This document shows positions 23,627-32,108 of a DNA stretch of 40,294 bases, piece after piece (positions within the stretch are counted from its first letter, which is position 1; each line of letters begins with the position of its first letter). Source of the DNA: CAZWCX01 sp964632945 (GTDB lineage: Bacteria; Planctomycetota; MHYJ01; WSZJ01; CAZWCX01); the NCBI GenBank assembly GCA_964632945.1, contig CAZWCX010000063.1, positions 1 through 40,294 of the forward strand, given 5' to 3'. The notes below the pieces were generated by a model. That model was not told the DNA's origin and did not search any database. It saw nothing but the letters and a program-made list of their open reading frames with translations. The translations under genes were made by a program, and so were the position numbers.

Positions 23627-25351
23627 CTACGCCGTCGTGACCGGCTCGTTCTGCGGGGAGTAGTCCCGGGAACCGGCGGAAGGTCCGAATTCATAGGCCC
23701 CGCGGTGGACCACCGGGACGTCGCCGCGCCAGTTCCCGTGCGGCGCCGGGGATTCCGTCGTCCACTCGAGCGAAGCCGCCTGCCAGGGATTCTCGGCAGC
23801 CTTTACCCCCCGGAACGCACTCCGGAAGAAGTTGTAGAGGAACACGAACTGGGCGATCGCGAGCACGAACGCAAACCCGGAAATCATCGGATGCATGGTG
23901 GTGGCGGGCTTCTGAAACTCGTACGCCGACTCGAACGTGCGGCGGATCAGGTGATTCATCCCCTGAATGTGCATCAGGGTGAACATGGTGAACATGGAGA
24001 AGAGCGTGAGCCAGAAATGGACCCGTCCGAGATCCTCGTCCATCATCCTCCCGAACATCTTCGGGAACCAGTAGTAGATCCCCGCGAAGATGCCGAAGAA
24101 GGTCACGGTCCCGATCGTGAAGTGGAAGTGCCCGACCACGAAGTACGTCTCGTGGAAGTGAATGTCGGCTGCGGCCGTCCCCAGATAGAGCCCGCCCAAC
24201 CCGCCCATCCCGATCGCGGAAATCAGACCGATGGCGAACAGCATGGCCGTGGTGATGCGGATGCGCGAACGCCACAGGCTCGCGATGAGATTCACGCCGA
24301 GCACGGCGAACGGTACCGTGATCATCACCGTCACGATGGAGAAGTACTCACCGATGTACGGATTCATGCCGGTGGTGAACATGTGGTGTCCCCACACGAT
24401 CATGCTCAGCGCGCCGGCGACGAGCATGGCGGTGACGGAAACGGTGTAGCCGAACGGGGGACGGCGGGCGAAGGCCGCCAGTACGTCGAAGGCGATCCCG
24501 AGGGCCGGCAGAACCAGCACGTACACTTCCGGGTGCCCCAGGAACCAGAAAAGGTGCTGGAACAGCAGCGGTGTCCCCCCCTCGTGGGGAAGGACCTTCC
24601 CCCCGATGACCATTCCGGACGGGAGGAAGAAGCTGGTCCCGAAATGCCGGTCGAACAGCAGCATGATCGCCGCCGCCGTCAGCGCCGGGAACGCCAGCAG
24701 GCCGAGCACCGACGACACCAGATAGGTCCAGGTCGACAGCGGCATGCGCATCAGCGACATGCCCGGGGCCCGACAGTTCAGGATCGTGGTGAGGTAGTTG
24801 AGTCCGCCCATCGTGAAGGAGACGATGAAGAGCGCCATGGCCAGGAGCCACAGTGTCTGGCCCCAATCCGACCCGGGCACCGCCTCCTTGAGGGCAGAGA
24901 GCGGCGGGTAGGCGGTCCAGCCCGACGCCGCCGCCCCTCCCGGCACGAAGAAGGAGGCGATCATCAGCACGCAGGCGGGCACGATCACCCAGTACGACAG
25001 CATGTTGAGGAACGGATAGGCCATGTCCCGCGCGCCGACGTGGAGCGGAATGAGGAAATTCCCGAAGCCGCTGACCAGCGCCAGCGAGACGACGAAGAAG
25101 ACCATCAGGCTTCCGTGCATCGTCACGATGCTGATGTAGGTCTCGGGCTTCATGATCCCGAGCTCCGGCCAGGCGAGCTGGATCCGGATCAGGACCGCGA
25201 GGCCGCCGGCGATCAGCGCCATGACCATCGCCGTGATCAGGTACTGGATGCCGATGATCTTGTGATCGAAGCTGAAGACGTACTTCCCGAGGAAGCCTTG
25301 CGGCGCCCCGTGTGCGTGCGCATCCGACAAGGGTTGCCCCTCCCGCGTCAT
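23627..25351 (-). CDS. ctaD: Cytochrome c oxidase subunit I (A1-type)
   Basis: This 574-residue catalytic subunit holds the low-spin haem and the haem a3/CuB site that reduces O2 to water while pumping protons. Ligands by position: His79 (MHG, low-spin haem), His273 and Tyr277 in HPEVY (CuB ligand and cross-linked Tyr), His322/His323 (GHHM, CuB), and His408/His410 in VGHFHF (haem ligands). Glu275 in the HPEVY motif marks the A1 family with an intact D-pathway Glu; RDM near 108-110 holds the D-channel entry Asp. Twelve or more helices are visible. The ATG at 25351 overlaps the subunit II stop (ATGA). The upstream open frame is an extension, not part of the gene. The C-terminal tail ends in a short polar stretch. 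Confidence 0.96.
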   Translation of the reverse strand: MTREGQPLSDAHAHGAPQGFLGKYVFSFDHKIIGIQYLITAMVMALIAGGLAVLIRIQLAWPELGIMKPETYISIVTMHGSLMVFFVVSLALVSGFGNFLIPLHVGARDMAYPFLNMLSYWVIVPACVLMIASFFVPGGAAASGWTAYPPLSALKEAVPGSDWGQTLWLLAMALFIVSFTMGGLNYLTTILNCRAPGMSLMRMPLSTWTYLVSSVLGLLAFPALTAAAIMLLFDRHFGTSFFLPSGMVIGGKVLPHEGGTPLLFQHLFWFLGHPEVYVLVLPALGIAFDVLAAFARRPPFGYTVSVTAMLVAGALSMIVWGHHMFTTGMNPYIGEYFSIVTVMITVPFAVLGVNLIASLWRSRIRITTAMLFAIGLISAIGMGGLGGLYLGTAAADIHFHETYFVVGHFHFTIGTVTFFGIFAGIYYWFPKMFGRMMDEDLGRVHFWLTLFSMFTMFTLMHIQGMNHLIRRTFESAYEFQKPATTMHPMISGFAFVLAIAQFVFLYNFFRSAFRGVKAAENPWQAASLEWTTESPAPHGNWRGDVPVVHRGAYEFGPSAGSRDYSPQNEPVTTA

Positions 25352-26163
25352 TCGAACATTCCGTCCTGGTCCTCGAGCCACCGCCCGAACTCGTCCGGAG
25401 TCTTGACCTGCACGAACCCGCGCATCTTGTAGTGCCCCAACCCGCACAGCTCCACGCAAGCAATCTCGTACGTCCCCGTCTTCTGGATCGTGAACTGCGT
25501 GCGCGCGGTGAAGCCGGGGATGACATCCTGCTTCACCCGGAATTCCGGCACCGTGAAGCTGTGGAGCACGTCGAGCGACCGCAGGCGGAGGACGACCGCC
25601 CGGCCCACGGGGATCACGAGGGTGCCGCGCTTGACCACGTCATCCGCGGCGGCATCGTCCTCCTCGACCAGACCCAACGGGTTCTCGGCATCGTCCACCG
25701 CCTTGGGATCGGTGCGGCCGAACTTGCCGTCCCCCCCCGGGTACCGGACGATCCACTCGAACTGCTTGCCGGTCACCTCGACGACGAGGGCGTCCTTGGG
25801 CGCCTCGCCGTAGAGCTGCCCCCATACGGGCAGCGCCAGGACGAGCACGCCCGCCTCCGCCACCAGGGTCATGACCAGCACGGGGACGAGCGCGGTCAGC
25901 CATTCGGCGCGACTCGACACGGGTCGATGAATCGACGGACCGTCCCCCCGGTACTTCACCACGAACCAGGCGAGCACGACATGACCGAGGACGAAAATCG
26001 CCCCCGTGGCGATCAGCAGGTACGTGATGATCCCATCGACGTTCTTGCCGTGGTCGGAGACGACCGGCGGTCGCCACTCGGCCGCGAACCCCGCCACGGT
26101 CAGCACGGTCATGACCAGAAAGAAGAGCGCCAGATTGATCGCGTCCGCCGATCCTCGCTGCAT
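25348..26163 (-). CDS. ctaC: Cytochrome c oxidase subunit II (CuA)
   Basis: This 271-residue subunit receives electrons from cytochrome c at its CuA centre, on the outer face of the membrane. Ligands: His201 (LHSF), Cys236 and Cys240 (CVELC), Glu238, His244 and Met247 (CGLGHYKM). Three hydrophobic segments precede the domain (about 8-28, 44-66 and 90-112); the first could be a cleaved signal. An insert with GKFGRTDPKAVDD and NPLGL, unlike proteobacterial subunits, is seen in oxidases of several deep-branching phyla. There is no C-terminal cytochrome c domain, so this is aa3-type, not caa3-type. The ATG overlaps the cupredoxin stop by one base (TAATG). Confidence 0.95.
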   Translation of the reverse strand: MQRGSADAINLALFFLVMTVLTVAGFAAEWRPPVVSDHGKNVDGIITYLLIATGAIFVLGHVVLAWFVVKYRGDGPSIHRPVSSRAEWLTALVPVLVMTLVAEAGVLVLALPVWGQLYGEAPKDALVVEVTGKQFEWIVRYPGGDGKFGRTDPKAVDDAENPLGLVEEDDAAADDVVKRGTLVIPVGRAVVLRLRSLDVLHSFTVPEFRVKQDVIPGFTARTQFTIQKTGTYEIACVELCGLGHYKMRGFVQVKTPDEFGRWLEDQDGMFE

Positions 26164-26924
26164 TACTTCTTCCCCTCGTATGCGAACGGGATTTCCTTGG
26201 TCTCCTTGTCGCCGACCGTGACCGTCTGGGTCTGCTTGCCCAGCTTCTCGTGCCAGGTCTCCACGGTGTACTCGCCCGGGGGCAGGCCCTTCAGGGAGAA
26301 GGAGCCGTCCTCGCCGGTGACCGCGGCGAACGGATGGGAGACGACCGCGATGTAGGCGTTCATCCAGCCGTGGATGTCGCACTTGACCTTGACCGCCATC
26401 TCCGGCGTGGTCAGCGGCACGTCGTTCTCATCCCCCTGCTTCGCCTGGCCGAAGTTGAACTCAGTGTTCTGCTTGGGCATGCCATGGACGTTGTGCGCCA
26501 TGGCGTCGCTGTTGCGCACCCGGATCGGCTGCCCCACCTGCACGAGCAGGACGTGGGGGAGATACACGCAGCCCTTCTGGTCGAGGACGGCGGGCGTCGT
26601 CGGCGGGGTGAACGTCCAGCGCTCCAGGCCCCGGGTCACCGTCACGACGACGTTCTTCAGAGCGCCGCCGGCGCCGACCACGACGGTCTCGGACAACTGC
26701 GGCTCGGCGTGCATCCCCTGGCAGGCCGGATCCGAGCCCATGTCGACCTTCTTCTGCTTCGGGGCCTCACCGTTGAGTGTCACCACCCCCTTGATCTCCG
26801 CCGTCCCGGCCGCCGGATCCCAGGGCTTGGGCGGTTCATCCGCCCAGGACAGGGCGCAACCGCCGGTCAGCGCGACGACCACCAGGGCACAGATCCCCCA
26901 TCGCTCGAGGCAATTCCCGACCAT
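26163..26924 (-). CDS. Cupredoxin-like secreted protein with carboxypeptidase-regulatory-like tail
   Basis: This 253-residue exported protein has a signal peptide with probable cleavage after SWA28 (a lipobox-like TGGC at 20-23 is not canonical). The middle is a plastocyanin/azurin-type domain with candidate type 1 copper ligands His144 or His147 and Cys182, His185 and Met188 (KCDIHGWM). The C-terminus (about 197-250) is a beta-sandwich, GxFSLKGLPPGEYTVETWHE, of the carboxypeptidase regulatory-like kind. It lies directly before the oxidase subunit II gene, with the stop coupled (TAATG), so an electron carrier or copper donor to the CuA site is likely. Whether copper is bound cannot be shown from sequence. 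Confidence 0.85.
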   Translation of the reverse strand: MVGNCLERWGICALVVVALTGGCALSWADEPPKPWDPAAGTAEIKGVVTLNGEAPKQKKVDMGSDPACQGMHAEPQLSETVVVGAGGALKNVVVTVTRGLERWTFTPPTTPAVLDQKGCVYLPHVLLVQVGQPIRVRNSDAMAHNVHGMPKQNTEFNFGQAKQGDENDVPLTTPEMAVKVKCDIHGWMNAYIAVVSHPFAAVTGEDGSFSLKGLPPGEYTVETWHEKLGKQTQTVTVGDKETKEIPFAYEGKK

Positions 26925-26940
26925 CTTGCGTTACCTCCAC

Positions 26941-27429
26941 CTACTCCAGCACACGATCCCCATTGGCCACGCCGGCATGGGGAAGAGTTTCTTTTCGCCC
27001 CGGACGGTCCATGCATACCGGCAGCCCCGAAACCGCCACGGGGAGCAGCGCGACCCGGATGCCGTCCAGCGCCGTCGTGACGCTCATGGACAGCTCTCGA
27101 CACATCAGCGAAAGGGGGCAATTCTCCCGCAGGCTGCATGCGCTCGCCTTCATCAGGCAGTGATTCTCGCGACCGATCCGCCCCTCGATCGCCCTTACGA
27201 TGTCCAGCACCGAGATCCGATCCGCCGGCCGCGCGAGCGAGAACCCCCGCCCCCGCTCGCTGCGTACGATCCCCTGGCGACGAAGTCGCTGGAGGACCTT
27301 GGCGAGGCTGGCGGTGGACAACCCGCCATGGCGGGCGATATCCGCCGCCGGCACGGGCGCACTCCGGCGGGCGAGAAAATGCACCGCATAGAGTCCAGTG
27401 ACGGCTTCCCAGGAAAGCTCGAGGAGCAT
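26941..27429 (-). CDS. Rrf2-family transcriptional regulator with possible Fe-S cluster
   Basis: This 162-residue DNA-binding protein has an N-terminal winged helix (about residues 10-65, GGLSTASLAKVLQRLRRQGIVRSERGRGF), typical of Rrf2. Cysteines at 91, 98 and 104, spaced x6 and x5, match the Fe-S ligand region of IscR/NsrR-like members; Cys110 is a further candidate. Such proteins sense NO, oxygen or cluster status. The last 40 residues extend beyond typical family length. It is the first gene of the oxidase operon (16 nt before the cupredoxin). An in-frame TGA lies 5 codons upstream of the ATG, so the start is fixed, yet no Shine-Dalgarno is present. A 27-bp dyad starts three bases upstream, suggesting autoregulation. 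Confidence 0.88.
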   Translation of the reverse strand: MLLELSWEAVTGLYAVHFLARRSAPVPAADIARHGGLSTASLAKVLQRLRRQGIVRSERGRGFSLARPADRISVLDIVRAIEGRIGRENHCLMKASACSLRENCPLSLMCRELSMSVTTALDGIRVALLPVAVSGLPVCMDRPGRKETLPHAGVANGDRVLE

Positions 27430-27431
27430 GG

Positions 27432-27458
27432 GGCATCGGAGTCAGCAAGTCCGATGCC
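27432..27458 (-). promoter_or_regulatory. 27-bp dyad abutting the Rrf2 start codon (candidate operator)
   Basis: GGCATCGGA (27432-27440) and TCCGATGCC (27450-27458) are perfect 9-bp inverted repeats with a 9-bp spacer, ending three bases from the rrf2 ATG. It could be an Rrf2 operator or a leader hairpin. A further CCATC-C-GATGG dyad (27457-27467) overlaps it. In the rest of the gap (27468-27664) I see no confident promoter. Confidence 0.55.
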
Positions 27459-27664
27459 ATCCGATGGTCCCTGCCCGGAGTGGAGAGCGGAGTGGAATTC
27501 CCCGGGACCCGTCGGCGGACGCAGGTGTCCGGCGGAGTGAGGGATACGAACCGACCGCCGGCTTTCGCACGGAGCGCAGCAACTCAATCTTTCGCGCCCC
27601 CGGGGAACTTCACCCCGAAACACCCCCCCTCCGTCGCGGACCTTTTCACACCGGCCATGAAAAC

Positions 27665-28054
27665 CTACGCACGCGAAGGGACCCCTTCAAACTGCCCGCG
27701 GTCGATCCGGCCGAGAACATCGAGCAACTTCGCCAGGACGAAGGGCTTCTCCAGGTACGCCACCGCGCCGTCGAGCTTCGCCCGCATCTTGCTCTCCGCG
27801 TCGGTCAGGCAGGAGATCACGACCACCGGCGTGTCGGCCACGTCCCAGTGCTCGCGCAGCCAGCGGTGGAAATCGTGGCCGTCCAGACCCGGCATCATGA
27901 TGTCCAGGAGCACGGCGTCGAACTTCGCGAGTTGCACGTACACCATCGCCTCCCCGGCCGTCGCGGCGGTGGCGACATCGTGTCCCTCGTTCGTCAAGAC
28001 GTTGCGCAGGAAATCCAGGGTGTCTTTCTCGTCGTCGACCGCCAAGATCTTCAT
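27665..28054 (-). CDS. Single-domain response regulator (CheY-like receiver)
   Basis: This 129-residue receiver has acidic DDE near 7-9, the phosphoacceptor Asp in VLLDIMMPG (about residue 51), and the conserved Lys in EKPF (about 108). There is no output domain, so it probably relays phosphate or acts by protein contact. The start ATG overlaps the kinase stop (ATGA), so it is coupled to the histidine kinase and last in the USP-CBS-receiver-kinase-receiver operon. The C-terminal extension (RIDRGQFEGVPSRA) is short and polar. Confidence 0.88.
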   Translation of the reverse strand: MKILAVDDEKDTLDFLRNVLTNEGHDVATAATAGEAMVYVQLAKFDAVLLDIMMPGLDGHDFHRWLREHWDVADTPVVVISCLTDAESKMRAKLDGAVAYLEKPFVLAKLLDVLGRIDRGQFEGVPSRA

Positions 28055-29217
28055 GCCCGCCTCCCGGAACCGCCCGCCGGCGCGGAGGATTTCCGCTCGC
28101 CGTCCTGCGGTTCCTGAACGGCCGCCCGCTCGCCGACCGCGAGGGGAAGCTTGAAATGAACCATCGTCCCCGCCCCCTCGGCGGAAACGACCTCGATCGT
28201 CGAACCATGCGCCTCGAGCAGTCCCTTCGTGATCACCAGCCCCAACCCGGTCCCCTCGCTCTTGTCCGACAAGCGCCGTCCGGCCTGCCAGAACCGGGTG
28301 AAGAGATGCTTCTGAAGCCCCGCGGGAATCCCGCACCCGCGATCCCACACGGTGAGATGAATCGATCGCCCGTCCTCCTCGATCTTCCCATCCACGCCGA
28401 GTTTTCCGCCGTCGAGGGAAAACTTGATCGCGTTGGACAACAGGTTCAGGAAGACGCGCGCGATTTTCTCCCGATCGGCCCGCACGCGCACTTCCGCCGG
28501 CATGCGGATCTCGGTGCGAATCGCGCGAGCCTCCAGCCGCGGTTGCAGCGTACGTACCGCTTCCTGCAGTAGCGGGACGAGGTCGAAATCGGAAGCCTCG
28601 ATCGCCAACTCGCCCGCATCGATGCGTTCGAACTCGAGGATCTCCTCGATCAAGCCCTGGAGGCGCTCGATGTTGCGCATGGCCGTCGCCAGCCCGTCTC
28701 GCTGCTTGTCGTTCAAGGCGCCGAATCGCCCCTCCAGGATGGCCTCGTTGTAGCCCCGAATCGAAACCAGCGGGGTCTTGAGCTCATGCGTGACATTCGC
28801 GATGAACTGGGCCTTCAGCTGATCCAGTTCTTTCAGCCGCTCATTGGCGGATTCGAGCTCCGTCACCTGCCGCTGCATTTCCTCGACGAGGACGGCGATC
28901 TGGCGGTCCTTGCCGCCACGCACCGTCCCCATGGCCGAGAAGACGACCGCGAACAGAAAGGGATGGGCCAGAAACACGAAGTGAATCGGATGATCCAGGA
29001 CCAGGGAGAGCGAGAGCGGACGCGCCGACGCCCACGCATCGAGGCAGATGGAAAAGAACGGGATCGGCATCCCCCAGAGCAGACCGAACAGGGCGTACGG
29101 ATTTCGCGTCGGCCGGTACGTGTGCCGGTCCGTCAGGGCCAGAACGAACTCGCGAATCGAGCTCAGCAGGTCCGCCAACGCCCCGCCATCCCGCTCAGTC
29201 CACGCTGTGGAGGGCAT
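28051..29217 (-). CDS. Membrane histidine kinase with unrecognised two-helix N-terminal module
   Basis: This 388-residue sensor kinase has two N-terminal membrane segments (about residues 42-60 and 78-96) with a distinctive frame: WGMPIP, HPIHFVFLAHPFLF and AMGTVR. The same module, in the same order, opens the diguanylate cyclase at 36723. After a helical linker (about 101-135) come the HisKA box NVTHELKTP with His144, then N (NLLSNAIKFS), G1 (WDRGCGIP), F and G2 (GTGLGLVI) boxes of the ATPase domain. The ATG at 29217 has GGAAGGG seven bases upstream; a TTG two codons earlier is less likely. It overlaps the receiver gene by 23 nt and the next receiver by ATGA. The short exposed loops suggest it senses within the membrane or quinone state; that is inference. 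Confidence 0.88.
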   Translation of the reverse strand: MPSTAWTERDGGALADLLSSIREFVLALTDRHTYRPTRNPYALFGLLWGMPIPFFSICLDAWASARPLSLSLVLDHPIHFVFLAHPFLFAVVFSAMGTVRGGKDRQIAVLVEEMQRQVTELESANERLKELDQLKAQFIANVTHELKTPLVSIRGYNEAILEGRFGALNDKQRDGLATAMRNIERLQGLIEEILEFERIDAGELAIEASDFDLVPLLQEAVRTLQPRLEARAIRTEIRMPAEVRVRADREKIARVFLNLLSNAIKFSLDGGKLGVDGKIEEDGRSIHLTVWDRGCGIPAGLQKHLFTRFWQAGRRLSDKSEGTGLGLVITKGLLEAHGSTIEVVSAEGAGTMVHFKLPLAVGERAAVQEPQDGERKSSAPAGGSGRRA

Positions 29218-29572
29218 CGTCAATCCCTTCCAACAAGACTCGGGTCGGACACGGCTTGTACAGGAATCGGCGGATCCCCGTGATGCCCGCCAGGCCGCTC
29301 CCGACCGAGAACGAATTCAGCGCCGTGATCATGACGATCGGGATCGTCTCCGTGTCCCGTCGCTGGGTGAGCAACCGGGCCACTTCGACTCCGTCCCGGC
29401 CGGGCATCATGATGTCGAGCAGAATGACGTCCGGTCGGGAGCGGTCGATCCGGTCGAGCGCCTCTTCGCCGTTCGTGGCCGTGCTCACCTCATAGCCTTC
29501 CGACTCGAGAATGTCCGCGTAAGTTTTGAGGGCATCGTTGTCGTCGTCGACGACCAGAACTTTTGCACGCAT
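29195..29572 (-). CDS. Single-domain response regulator (CheY-like receiver)
   Basis: This 125-residue receiver has DDD at 9-11, the phosphoacceptor Asp in ILLDIMMPGRDG (about 53) and the Lys in LYKPC (about 108). It has no output domain. GGGAAGAG lies before the ATG. It starts 15 nt after the CBS gene and overlaps the kinase, so kinase and two receivers form a possible phosphorelay. This is not a close copy of the other receiver. Its target could be the kinase itself, a distant output protein or the CBS/USP proteins. Confidence 0.88.
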   Translation of the reverse strand: MRAKVLVVDDDNDALKTYADILESEGYEVSTATNGEEALDRIDRSRPDVILLDIMMPGRDGVEVARLLTQRRDTETIPIVMITALNSFSVGSGLAGITGIRRFLYKPCPTRVLLEGIDDALHSVD

Positions 29573-29587
29573 GGCTCTTCCCGCAGC

Positions 29588-30133
29588 TCAATCTTCCTGG
29601 GGGGCATCCTCCGGGGCGATCGCGGCGTACAGCGCCACCAGGAGATCGGTCTCGCTGATGACGCCGACCAACTCCGGCCCCGGCGGGCGCACGACCACGA
29701 CGCGATGGATCCGGTTGCGCAGGAGGATCCCCACCACATCCGCCAGGCTCGCATTCTCGTACACCGAGATGACGAAGGGGCACATCCAGTCGGCCACCTT
29801 CGCCTCTCCCACTTCCTCCAGATGGAAGCCCCGATCCCAGGGCACTCCCTTTTCGCGCGCCTCGCGCGCCATGCGGTAGTAGTCGGAGTCGCGCCGGATG
29901 ATCGGCTCCCGCTCACGTTCGTGACGGGTCACGTCGGTCATGCTCCAGACCCCGACCACCTTGCCGTCGCGGTCCACGACGGGGGCGCCGTGAACGTCAT
30001 TCTCGAGGAGCCGGGCGGCCGCATCGCGGACTCCGTCTTCCGGCCCCACCGTGACGACCTTGCGCGTCATCAGATCCCGCGCCGTCCAAACGGACATGTC
30101 CGCGAGCAAATTTCGGGTCTTGGTCTTTTTCAT
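29588..30133 (-). CDS. Tandem CBS-domain protein
   Basis: This 181-residue cytoplasmic protein holds two CBS domains (about residues 14-70 and 112-175), each with the MT/MC start (ARDLMTRKVVTVGPE; VADWMCPFVISVYENA) and HR or HG before VV. Between them is a 45-residue helical linker with many charged residues. CBS pairs bind adenosine nucleotides and act as energy sensors. The ATG at 30133 has GGAAGGAG 8 nt upstream; the ATG at 30139 overlaps the USP stop (ATGA) and has a shorter spacing. It is the second gene of the operon after the two-domain USP protein. Confidence 0.87.
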   Translation of the reverse strand: MKKTKTRNLLADMSVWTARDLMTRKVVTVGPEDGVRDAAARLLENDVHGAPVVDRDGKVVGVWSMTDVTRHEREREPIIRRDSDYYRMAREAREKGVPWDRGFHLEEVGEAKVADWMCPFVISVYENASLADVVGILLRNRIHRVVVVRPPGPELVGVISETDLLVALYAAIAPEDAPQED

Positions 30134-30135
30134 GG

Positions 30136-31050
30136 TCATCGCTCCTTCCCCATGCTGTGGGCCGCCGTCGGCTTCCGGATCGTTGCAGCGGCCGAGCGCG
30201 CGACCAGGATCGGACACGGAGCGGTCCGCAAGACCGCCTCGGTCACGGATCCGAGCAGGAATCTGGACAGTCCCGTCCGCCCATGGGTGGCCATCGCCAC
30301 CAGGTCGGCGCGTTCCTCCCGGGCCGCCTGCACGATCTCCGCCTCGGGAATCCCCCGCACCCACCGCGCACGAATGCGCGCCGCGTTGCCGGAGAAGCGG
30401 GACACAAACCGGTCGAGAATGCACTTCGCCTCCCCGGCCCGAAGCTCCGCACTCTCCCCGCCGTTCCCACCGACCGTTTCCGCGGCGGGGACGACATGAA
30501 GAAGCACGATCTCCGCGCCATGGCAGGCTGCCCAGTCCTCGACCAGCGGGGCGACTCCGGTGGAGGCTTCCGAGCCGTCCGTCGGCACGAGGATGGTCCG
30601 GATCGGCTGCGGTTCCGGCTCCGACGAAGTGCGCAGGCCCAGGGGGCCGGCCAGCAGCGTGGGGAACGGGCACTTCCGGAGCACCTGTTCAGCGACACTG
30701 CCGCGAACGGCCCGGGACAGCCCCGAGCGTCCGTGGGTCGACATCGCGACGAGGCTCGGACGATACGCCTCCGCAAAGGCGAGGATCTCCGCCGCCGGTT
30801 CCCCGGTCATGAACGCGGCCTGGGCGGGGATCCCCCGGGCGCGGAGACGCAGTTGCAGTTCCTCGACCGCCCGCCGGGCCTCCCCAGCCGGGTCGCTCGC
30901 GCCCTCCGCCCGCTCGGCGGCGGGATGACGCTTGAGGATGTGCAGCAGCATCCACTCCGTGCCGACGCGCAAGCTCTCGTGCGTCACCTGGGCAAGGATC
31001 CGCTCGGCAAGCGGAGAGCCGTCGAGTGGGACCAGGATTCTGCGCGCCAT
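30136..31050 (-). CDS. Universal stress protein with two UspA domains (USP1)
   Basis: This 304-residue cytoplasmic protein has two UspA folds. Domain 1 begins ILVPLDGS (about 5-12) and has the nucleotide-loop STHGRSGLSRAVRGS; domain 2 begins ILVPTDGS (about 152) and has THGRTGLSRFLLGS. These match the ATP-binding G-x(2)-G-x(9)-G(S/T) region of UspA, with Ser or Ala at its first position. The last 12 residues are a polar tail. It is first in the USP1-CBS-receiver-kinase-receiver operon, 182 nt after USP2, with a sigma-54-like match and a perfect 8-bp stem-loop in the leader. GGAGG precedes the ATG. Confidence 0.9.
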   Translation of the reverse strand: MARRILVPLDGSPLAERILAQVTHESLRVGTEWMLLHILKRHPAAERAEGASDPAGEARRAVEELQLRLRARGIPAQAAFMTGEPAAEILAFAEAYRPSLVAMSTHGRSGLSRAVRGSVAEQVLRKCPFPTLLAGPLGLRTSSEPEPQPIRTILVPTDGSEASTGVAPLVEDWAACHGAEIVLLHVVPAAETVGGNGGESAELRAGEAKCILDRFVSRFSGNAARIRARWVRGIPEAEIVQAAREERADLVAMATHGRTGLSRFLLGSVTEAVLRTAPCPILVARSAAATIRKPTAAHSMGKER

Positions 31051-31073
31051 GGGTTTCCTCCCGGGGTCGAGCC

Positions 31074-31094
31074 GAACCCGATCTCTTCGGGTTC
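31074..31094 (-). other. Perfect 8-bp stem-loop in the USP1 leader
   Basis: GAACCCGA (31074-31081) pairs exactly with TCGGGTTC (31087-31094), loop five bases. It lies between the possible USP1 promoter and its ribosome site. No T-tract follows in either direction. Possibly a translation or RNA-stability element. Confidence 0.4.
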
Positions 31095-31107
31095 TTGGTT
31101 ATCTGCT

Positions 31108-31123
31108 CGCACGACGCGTGCCG
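31108..31123 (-). promoter_or_regulatory. Possible sigma-54 promoter of the USP1 operon (weak)
   Basis: Minus-strand CGGCAC-GCGTC-GTGC matches GGCAC at -24 and TGC at -12 with correct spacing, but the first T of TTGC is G. It also reads as a GCACG-ACG-CGTGC dyad, so it may instead be a protein site. Confidence 0.35.
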
Positions 31124-31232
31124 CGACGAAATTGTCCGATCGAGGGTCAATCCCGGGCGATCCCGCCGCCGTGCCGCCCCAGACGGGGAAAAGTGCCCGC
31201 GAATCCAGGGATCCTCCCCATGCGGAATGGCG

Positions 31233-32108
31233 TCACGCCCCCACTCCCGCCCGCAGGAGCAGGACGGGCGTGCGTGAGGCGTGCAGGATCCCTTCCGCCA
31301 CGCTCCCGTAGACCCAGCGTCCCACCCCACTGCGTCCATGGGTGGACATGGCGATGAGGTCGGCTTCCCATTCCCGGGCCACGCGTACGATTTCGGTGAC
31401 GGCCTCGCCCCGGGCAACGATCGGGTCTGCGGTGCGCATGCACCGCTCGCTCTGTGCGGCCCGCATCGAGTCCAGGTAGATCCGAGCGTCGGCCGCGAGG
31501 CTGTCGGCCACGGTCGGGTGACGAAGGGAAAAGGCCGTATGGGAAGGGACGACGCGGATCAGGCGAATCTCCGCGTCGCATCGGCGGAGGAAGCCGTCCA
31601 CCTGCGGGAGGATCTGCTGCGCCAGCTCCGAGCCGTCGAGCGGAACGAGGATGCGCCGGATCTCCGCGGTGCCGCCGGCCAGGGGCGGAGCGGCCCCTTC
31701 GGCGGCGCGCACGAGCAGGAGCGGAACGGTCAGGAGGCCCACGCAGCGGCGCGCCACGCTCCCCAGGCTGGGGTGCGCGCTTCGCCCGGCCCCATGCCGG
31801 CTCAGGGCGACCAGGTCGATGCCGAATCCCCGCGTGTAGGTCTCGATCGCCTCATGGGCGTGGCCCATCGCCATGTCCCAGCGAACGTCCACGCCGGCGG
31901 ACTCGAGCCGGCGACGCATGGCATCGAGGTAGCGCGCGACTTCCTCCTCCGGGGCAATCGGCAGGATCTTTTGGCCGTGGGCGATCGTCTCGTTCACGCG
32001 CAAGAGGTGGATTTCGGCTTCGAACATGCGCGCGAGGTGCGCCGCGAACGGGAGGGCGCTCTCCGCGAAGGAGGAGCCATCCAACGGCACCAGGATTCTG
32101 CGGAACAT
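31233..32108 (-). CDS. Universal stress protein with two UspA domains (USP2), first domain degenerate
   Basis: This 291-residue protein has two UspA domains. Domain 1 (MFRRILVPLDGSS) has LSRHGAGRSAHPSLGSVARR in place of the usual THGRxGLxR loop, so nucleotide binding there may be lost or altered. Domain 2 (about 151 onward, RILVPLDGSE) keeps STHGRSGVGRWVYGSVAE. The start ATG at 32108 has GGAGGG 7 nt upstream, and a longer upstream open frame is not used. It faces away from USP3 across a 307-nt region that carries sigma-54 type promoters for both. Confidence 0.88.
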   Translation of the reverse strand: MFRRILVPLDGSSFAESALPFAAHLARMFEAEIHLLRVNETIAHGQKILPIAPEEEVARYLDAMRRRLESAGVDVRWDMAMGHAHEAIETYTRGFGIDLVALSRHGAGRSAHPSLGSVARRCVGLLTVPLLLVRAAEGAAPPLAGGTAEIRRILVPLDGSELAQQILPQVDGFLRRCDAEIRLIRVVPSHTAFSLRHPTVADSLAADARIYLDSMRAAQSERCMRTADPIVARGEAVTEIVRVAREWEADLIAMSTHGRSGVGRWVYGSVAEGILHASRTPVLLLRAGVGA

